Origin: Tolypeutes matacus
Lineage: Eukaryota; Chordata; Mammalia; Cingulata; Chlamyphoridae
Length of the DNA stretch: 64,000 nucleotides
Direction: 5' to 3'
Assembly (NCBI GenBank): GCA_026826555.1
Contig: JAKSZT010054304.1
Span: forward strand, 47,793,868 to 47,857,867
Position numbers and translations under genes: made by a program
In this document: one piece after another, positions 58,001-64,000 of the stretch
How the letters are laid out: each line of letters opens with the position of its first letter
Numbering within the stretch: position 1 is the stretch's first letter
Notes under the pieces: generated by a model
The model's database searches: none
What the model was told of the DNA's origin: nothing
Seen by the model: the letters and a program-made list of their open reading frames with translations, nothing else

Positions 58001-60357
58001 ATCTCTCCCAGGCGCCCCCCCCGCCCCCCTGCAAAAGTCCACCCTGGCCACCCCCTTGGTGGCCTCAGCCTCACCCTGCTGCAGATAGAGTCCCCAGCTG
58101 ATGCCAGAGAGCAGTGCCAAAGTGATGAGGTCGCCCAGGCTGGCGGCGATGGGCGTGGCCACATTGTCTGGGTTGATCCCAATCTTGCGAGAGCCAATGA
58201 TGACCCCAATCATGATCATACCTGGTGAGGAAGGGGAGGCAGGCAAGGTGAGAAGAGATAAAGGGGTATCAACAAACAGAGGGAGAGAGAGGAGGCAGCA
58301 GCTGAGACCTCTGGGGTAGCCTTCCCTCTTCCTCTCAGGCCCCACCCTTCCCGGCCTTACCCAGTACCAGGGAGGCAATGAAGGCAGTAGCCACGCTGCT
58401 GGCACACAGCAGGAAGGCATGCGGGATACTGAAGTGGCCATCAGGGATCCAGCCAAAGACAACGGCTGCAATGGATGCCAGGAAGCCCACCACTGTGGCC
58501 TGTACCTGGGGAAAAGAGTGGCAACTAAGAGAGCCGTGGGAGCAAAGAGTTTCTTAGCCGAGGCCACCGAGCTCTTAGCTAGACCTCTTCCTGGCCCTCA
58601 GTAGCCCCAGGAGGCAGGCTGTGGGCTGGACTGCGCAGTCCTTGCAGGCTGGGATGATGTCTCTATTTATTTAGTTTCACACCAGACACTAGTCCCGGGC
58701 AGTGCACACCACAGGAGGCCAGAACATGTTACTGGCTGAATGAGTGTTCCTTTGGGGACTGGGTTGAGGTTCAACAGAACCAGAGACTTCAGTTCAGAGT
58801 CAAGGCCTGGGCCTGAAGGGGGAAGACTCTGGAACCTGTGTGGCCTCATGGGGAGATGGGACAACAGTGGGGTAGGACAAGCCAGAACTCCTGAATGTCT
58901 CCTATGGCCAGGATCTGCTCTTGTAGCCAGGATCAAAGCCTCTTACACCACCTGAGCAGAGGAATGACCTGGGAGATGCTGGGCTCCCAGGAGTCCTTCC
59001 ACCTTGGCTGTTTTCCTGGTTGCCTCCTAGAGCTACTCCAAGAGAAGGCAGCTCAGCAGGATGTTGGAGCTTCATGCAGGAGCCAGCTGGGGCTGACCTA
59101 AACCTTTTGGAGATTCTGAGTCAGGGGGAAGCTCGGCCCACCCGCTGGCCCCTGCTCTCTTACCTGGATGAGGGCCATGTTCCCCGTGATCATCCGCCAG
59201 AGCTCCTTGGGTGTGTCCATATGCCCGATGTTGGCCTGGAAGAGGGAGGGCAGGGGGATGGAGTGCAAGCCGGGAAAGGCCCTGCCTGGATCAGGAGGCG
59301 GTGCACGTGGCCTAGAACATGACCTCCAGGGAAAGGGGTCCTGGGGTGAGAGGAAAGCAGCTAAAGAGCCTTGAGCTCCTGCAGCTGGGGGCAGGAAGGG
59401 GGATCCCAAGGCCACCTCCTGTTCTCTCCTCCCCTTAGGACACCTGTCGAGCAGAGGCAGATTCCTCCCTCTGCCCTGCTTGTCTGGGCAGCCCATTCCA
59501 CACAGGTCAGAATGACCCAGTCCCTGGCTCTGAAGCTAGCTCGCTATCCTGGGGAAGGAAAGGTCAGCTGTGGTGCAGGACTGAAGCCATGGGAATGTTT
59601 GGGGAGGAATGACGTGGCATGGGCCATGAGTAGTACCAAGTTGGGGTGGGCTCACCTAGTAGCCACTTCTACCACCTTCTCCAGACTCTCAGCCATGCAG
59701 GGGTAACCCTACCACCTGATTCCCTTGGCCTCCCACCCCATGGACCTATATCTGGTTCTGTGCCAGAAGCCTCGTGGTTGATCTACGGGGCAGGAGGGAG
59801 TGATGAGCATCCCCTTCTTATCTCCTCCCCTAAAGAAGAGCAAGCTGCCATGGGGAAGAGGGAAGGGAAGGGAGAGGGGCTGGGAAGGTCTGGCTCTGCT
59901 CCTGTCCAGCTGTAGCGTGGGGCTGGAGATCAGAGGAGGCCCCCATCTGTGCGGGTGGAGGGACCAGCATGATGCCTGCCTGTCAAAGCTGCATAAACAG
60001 TCACGAGGCAGGTGGAGAAGCAGGGGGTAGGGCAGGAGTCCAGGGATGGCTGGGACATCTAGAAACCGAGCCTGGGAATCACTCTGGGTAGAAAGCCCCT
60101 TCCCAGGAGCAGGACACCCAGCCTGGGATCTCCCTACACTTGCCTAGCCTTCCTACCCAGCCCCACACTCCAGGCCTGAGCAGCTGAGAAAGGCCCGAAG
60201 CCATCTCCAAGTAGGCCCTGTGCTCCCCCCTCCCAACTAGGACACTCACCGCAGTGGACAGCCGCGATGCCAGCGTCATTTCCAGGTTCCCCTTGAGCCC
60301 CAGCAGTGCAGGCACCAAGATGAAGACCTCCGTCACCTTCTGGAAGACTTCCCAGTG
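51846..60357 (-). CDS. SLC41A1: SLC41A1, coding exons 3' of the first (residues about 125-513)
   Basis: Plasma-membrane Na+/Mg2+ exchanger of the SLC41/MgtE family. Nine coding exons: 60250-60357, 59164-59235, 58361-58505, 58075-58221, 57652-57799, 56749-56828, 55649-55783, 55205-55353, 51846-52031. They total 1170 nt (389 residues plus stop), with GT/AG sites and phase correct at every junction. With the 513-residue human protein this leaves about 124 N-terminal residues in an exon right of the window. The protein shows the family's internal duplication: PxxxGxxGNLxxxxASRxST occurs in the first exon here and again across exons 56749-56828/55649-55783, and PDNxxxPxxxxLGDL occurs at 58075-58221 and in the last exon. 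Many hydrophobic membrane segments are present. The last residues are GDRDTDVGD. At the 58075/57799 junction the sequence is LQQDGW, where I recall human LELNHW. Confidence 0.97.
52738..52850 (-). repeat. MER20-like hAT relic, reverse
   Basis: tagtggtccaaggatcagat cagcaataacc...gagcttgttagaaatccgga...ctactgaatcagaatccaca is the reversed MER20 pattern. Confidence 0.55.
53795..54345 (+). repeat. L1 3' fragment
   Basis: taacagaatataatacagcc ataaaatatgag and a 3' UTR-like end with ggtggtggacagctctggat resemble an old L1 end in the plus direction. Confidence 0.5.
54364..54565 (+). mobile_element. DAS-type SINE with 13-bp TSD in SLC41A1 intron
   Basis: Full-length head, body and (aaaat)n tail. 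TSD aaaaaagacaaag at 54351-54363 and 54566-54578. Confidence 0.9.
54617..54642. repeat. (CA)n microsatellite
   Basis: Uninterrupted cacacaca run of about 26 bp just right of an A-rich SINE tail region. Confidence 0.9.
55205..55353 (-). CDS. SLC41A1: SLC41A1 exon (DVNSRSARV...AALLQ)
   Basis: 149 nt. The acceptor is GGCCCCCAG and the donor is CTCCAG|GTACAT. Encodes two hydrophobic segments separated by SCMQGGHTT. Confidence 0.96.
55649..55783 (-). CDS. SLC41A1: SLC41A1 exon (GVGGNLVAV...TTFFSP)
   Basis: 135 nt. The acceptor is TCCTTGCAG and the donor is CCCCG|GTAATG. Completes the second GVGGNL...ASRIST motif and encodes the loop [17 protein letters not shown]. Confidence 0.96.
56749..56828 (-). 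CDS. SLC41A1: SLC41A1 exon (SVGGLILDK...PVIN)
   Basis: 80 nt. The acceptor is CTATGTAG and the donor is AATG|GTGAGG. Encodes [20 protein letters not shown] and FTPVIN; it ends inside the second P...GxxGNL motif. Confidence 0.96.
57652..57799 (-). CDS. SLC41A1: SLC41A1 exon (GWRYIYPL...AMAIS)
   Basis: 148 nt. The acceptor is CTCTCCCAG and the donor is AGCAG|GTAGGC. Encodes [20 protein letters not shown], then [17 protein letters not shown] and the start of a membrane segment. Confidence 0.96.
58075..58221 (-). CDS. SLC41A1: SLC41A1 exon (GMIMIGVII...GLYLQQ)
   Basis: 147 nt. The acceptor is CCTCACCAG and the donor is CAGCAGG|GTGAGG. Contains [18 protein letters not shown], the first copy of the PDN...LGDL repeat. 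Confidence 0.96.
58361..58505 (-). CDS. SLC41A1: SLC41A1 exon (VQATVVGF...SLVL)
   Basis: 145 nt. The acceptor is TTCCCCAG and the donor is CTGG|GTAAGG. Encodes a hydrophobic membrane pair around the loop [15 protein letters not shown]. Confidence 0.96.
59164..59235 (-). CDS. SLC41A1: SLC41A1 exon (ANIGHMD...MALIQ)
   Basis: 24 codons, phase 0. The acceptor is TCTTCCAG and the donor is CAG|GTAAGA. Encodes [20 protein letters not shown] plus ALIQ. Confidence 0.96.
60250..60357 (-). CDS. SLC41A1: SLC41A1 exon (HWEVFQK...SRLSTA)
   Basis: 36 codons, phase 0 at both ends. The acceptor is CCTTGTAG and the donor is GCG|GTGAGT. It contains the first GLKGNL...ASRLST motif of the MgtE-like domain. Confidence 0.96.
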
Positions 60358-63300
60358 CTACAAGGTGAAAACAGAACTGAGGAATTTCAGTGCCCAGAAG
60401 GGATGGCGTCGAGGTTGAAAGATGGTCTGAGATCAGGGGCTCGAGGAGGAAATGGAATCAGCGGGGAGTGAGCACAACAGTCGCCTTTCCTCCAAGAACC
60501 CTGGAACCAAACCAACTCCACGGTTTTCCAAACAACAGAGCCCCTCTTCCTGCCACCCAGAACAGGGGAGATGTAGAGGGGCTCCTTCAGACTCTTACTT
60601 CTTCTGCCTGCTTCTTCCCTGGAGTCACGGGAGAGGGTGGTAAGGACCTGCCCAGCTGAGCCTCTCCAGGCTGGCTTACACCCCACAACTCCGGGGCAAT
60701 CCCCCCTCAAATTGCAGTCCCCAACCCCTTTGCCTTTAGTCCAGTTTCTCTGTGGCCTCAGCCTTGGGTGGTGTTGTCTCAGCTGTTGAAAGCTGGGCTC
60801 CACAGGGCTGGGGCTGAGCTGATTAGAGAGTTTGTTTGGTTTCTATCTCCAAGGGCTTTGGGTCTTGGCCACAGCAGCTCTCCTGAACAGGCTGAGTTAA
60901 GGCTATGGCTCCCAAACCTCTGAATTCTGGTTTGCAAAAGGCTTTTCATTTCCTCTCTGCACCCCTGCCAAGACAACCTTCCACAATCTCTCAGCCAGGG
61001 GAAGCCAGTGTATCCCTAGTGGAAAGAGCACTGGACTGGTGGGGCGGGGGTGCCAGGAGACTGGGACCCTAGTCCCAAGATGGCCACTCCGGGCTCTCCT
61101 CTGATTTCTTCACTTACATCTACTATGTACTGAGTATGTGCTAGGCTAAGTGCTTCAATGTATTTTCTCAATTCCTCCTCTCAACAACAGTATAAGGAAG
61201 GGGCTATTTTCACCCCCAATTATAAACGAGGGAACTGAGGTTCAGAGAGCAAAGAGAGAAGACTGGAGGATCCAGGGTGAGCTATTTAGAAAGCCACTTT
61301 AGTACAATTTGAAATGGAGGGCTTGCAAGAGAGGCTGGGATGGTGGCCCCTCCTGGCCCTAATGGGGCAATGCCAAGTTTCCTTTCTGTGTTTTAAGAAA
61401 TGGAAAGCCTCCAGGTTGGGAGAGGGAGAAGGGGGCAATTGACTGGGTGGATATATGTAGTTTGGTTAGGGCTTCACGGCCAGGGAGGCAAAGTGCTGAA
61501 ATGGGCAAAAGCACTGGCCTGAGACTTGGAGGGGCCTCGTGCTTTCTCCCTAAGGACAAGGTGGGAGACCTTAGCCAAGTGACAATGTGCAATTCAGGGG
61601 CCAGATCAGATGGTCTCTAAAGGCAATTCCAGCACTGACACTCCATCATTAAAGATGAGCAAGGGTATTGGCGGGGGATGGGGCCAGGACTAGAAACCAG
61701 GGGAGGTTGGGCACAGGAGGGTGGCGGCAAGTTACAAGGCAAGGACCTCTCTTTTCCTCTCAGAGCTCTCTTAGTCAGGGGTGGTGGAAAGGGGAAGCCC
61801 ATCAGGGGACCCCAGGGAAGGGCTCATTTCATCAGGGCCCAGTACTCTGTTTCAGGAGGCTGGGAAGCCCCTCTCTGAGTCCTAAGGACGGAAGGAGAAC
61901 CTCCCCTCCCACTACCTCAGCCACAGTTGCTGAGCTTTCGTGGCACCCATAGGAAAGGCCAGCTCCTTCCACATGTGGGAAGGATGTGAATCCCTTCTTG
62001 CCCACAGGACCCTCAGAGAGAAGGCAGCCCCCATGAGGCAAGGGGTACAGGAGCCATCTCATCTGTCCTGGAGGAATTCGGAGCTGTTGCTCGTGGACAC
62101 AGCTGGTGGATATCACTGGGGTCCCAGCTCCCTGCAGTTGTGGCCTCACTCTCCTTCCTTGCCCAAACTAGATAAACAGCTCTAGAGAGGGGAAGAATTC
62201 TCCTCCTCTACCCTCCCCTGATGAGGTGGCTGACTGCGGACTTTCAAAGCTGCTCTCAGAGCTGGGCCTCACAGCCCATCATCACCATAAAACACCTGCT
62301 GCTCCCTGCTTCCCAGCTGCCAGCTCAGTGAAATAGTTAGCTCTTCAGGTAGGTGCATGCAATGTATGCACTGACAGAGGGGAAAAGACAAGAAGGAAAT
62401 ACTCCAAGAGAATACAAGAAATATTTTCTGAATGGTTTGCAATTAATGTTGCTTGTCTTTATTATTGTTTAAGAAAAAAATGATGAAGCTCTGCTAAGCT
62501 GAGCTGTTACCATAAACACACCCAAATCCCTGCACCCCTTAGCACACACACACCCTTTCCTTTTAATTACATGAGGAACCAGAAGGTGTGGGGTTTTAGT
62601 GTCCATGGGATCAGGGACACACAGGCAAAAGGGAGAGAGGCATGGGCAACAAGCAGCCACAATGACAGCCCCTATCCAACTTCCCAACCCTGACAACAGA
62701 GCCTGGAACTTCATTGCACCTGCCTCCAGACCAGCTGAAGCGAAGTCCTGAGTTGGCTCATGGATCAGAGTAACCAATTTCTACACATATACTTTCTTCC
62801 CCAACAAAATCCTCTCATAGATGCAGCGCAGGCAGGGAAGCCTCTGACACACACACACATCCGCTCACACTCCCCCAACGTGCTCGGGACTCTAGGAAGG
62901 GATGCTGGGAGGTTGGTGAGGTGGAACCAGAAGGCACGGCGGCCCTGAGGCTGAGGAGTGGGTACAACAGAGCAGGAACAGTGAGCATGTCTTCTTCCTC
63001 CTTTGGCCCAGGTCAGGCCCATCCTCCTCGTATGGCTGGGAGTGCCTGCCACTGAAGTCAGGCCCGTCCGCCAAGCTGCCACCCACACCTTCCTGCTTGA
63101 CTGGGGATGGAAAAGGACATGTTCCAGGAAATGCTGCCCAGCTTGGGGGAGGGGGAGGCTACAGATCTTCGCTGTTTCTCTGAAATGCGGGTCCTCTTCC
63201 CCTTCTTTCTCTATCTTTGAGGGAGGACTCACTGGCCCATGCTCATCTGGGGGTGAGGGATGAAACTGCTCCCCCATCCTCAAAAACAATCCTGCCTCAA

Positions 63301-64000
63301 AGCAGTCACCTAAACCTTGCACCTCAGTGGCCTGCTGGACCTTCTGCTTGTTCTTCTGACCCATAGTTTCCGATCCCTCACCATCTCCAGCCAGCCCCCT
63401 TCACCCCAAAGCTCACATACTGACCCTGCCTGCCCTCGGGAATTTCAGTCTGAGTCTTCTTCTGCTCCAGAAAGAAATGGGATCAAGAAATTAAGAAGGT
63501 TTAAATCTCCAGGTACAGACTCTAAGCATCAGGCTGCAGAAGAACCTGGGGAACTTTCCGGGTGAGGAATGAGTCAGATTAGATTAAGTAACCCCAGCCT
63601 TCATCTGCCGGAGGCTTCTCACCACAGGCATCTTCTAGGTGTCCAAGGAGAAAGGCCTCGGGGCAACACCTGGCTCTAAAGGGCTGGACTAGGTGTGAGA
63701 AAAGCATGCAAGTAGGGGCAGAGGCATGGGATGAGGACGCGATGCCCAAGAGAGATCACGTCTGAACGTCCTTCTCAGGGACGCCAGCAGCCACGAGCTC
63801 AGGCCACCCATGAGAGGAAAGCTCTTTTCCCACTCTTCCCCAAGCCACACCTTTGCCTCCCACCTTCATCTTTGTGGACTCTTCTATATACAGAGGGACA
63901 GTGGAGTATGTGTTTGGGAGGGGAAGTCTTCTTTCTTTGGGATGCTTAGCACATGAGCAGCAAGTTAAAATAAGGACCCAGAAGTCCCATCTGTGTTAAC
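60358..64000 (-). other. SLC41A1 intron upstream of the exon at 60250-60357
   Basis: 3.6 kb to the window edge. The N-terminal coding exon (ending DIVQ in human) is not found here. A reversed MIR-like stretch lies at about 61110-61270 (gaactgaggttcagagagca). The rest is GC-moderate sequence without recognised genes. Confidence 0.8.

Noticed and set aside
62765..63364. A 199-codon minus-strand open frame in the SLC41A1 intron
   Set aside because: No recognisable domain, no splice-site-bounded conserved block and no match to the missing SLC41A1 N-terminus; composition looks random.

Overview
The window is a stretch of placental-mammal nuclear DNA. It holds three neighbouring genes, all read on the minus strand: the first three coding exons of NUCKS1 (left), the complete RAB29/RAB7L1 gene (centre), and the last nine coding exons of SLC41A1 (right). 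Gene order and orientation match the human 1q32.1 block known as the PARK16 locus. Every exon was placed by finding the encoded protein, checking GT donor and AG acceptor signals, and checking that codon phase carries across each junction.

The repeats point to a xenarthran, most likely an armadillo. The window is full of tRNA-derived SINEs whose head begins gggaagcggctgtggctca, has an internal ggttcggttcc box, and ends in (AAAT)n/poly(A). I recognise these as the armadillo DAS-SINE group. Several copies are young, with perfect 13-17 bp target-site duplications (TSDs).

Layout: 1-19.06 kb is NUCKS1 intron 3 (partial), exon 3, intron 2, exon 2, a 15 kb intron 1 and exon 1. A CG-dense promoter lies at about 18.4-19.6 kb. 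From 19.6 to about 27 kb is spacer (MIR, SINE, L2-like and old L1 relics) that merges into the probable RAB29 3' UTR. RAB29 coding exons lie at 28.9-33.2 kb, followed by a CG-dense promoter with two inverted copies of a ZNF143-like element. From 33.85 to 49.46 kb is repeat-rich intergenic DNA: an internally deleted L1 with its 12-bp TSD, nested SINEs, a solo LTR, and an inverted repeat. SLC41A1 3' UTR and exons follow at 49.46-60.36 kb. From 60.36 kb to the right edge is SLC41A1 intron; its first coding exon lies outside the window.

The genes are not an operon. They encode a chromatin-associated phosphoprotein (NUCKS1), a Golgi/lysosome small GTPase linked to LRRK2 (RAB29), and a plasma-membrane Na+/Mg2+ exchanger (SLC41A1). 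They are known together because of the Parkinson's disease association of the block. The most unusual object is a 1.0 kb composite retroposon inside the L1 at 35.8-36.8 kb. It has the arrangement SINE head, a 131-nt segment that folds like a two-hairpin H/ACA snoRNA, about 85 nt more, then a complete dimeric SINE, all inside a single short TSD pair.
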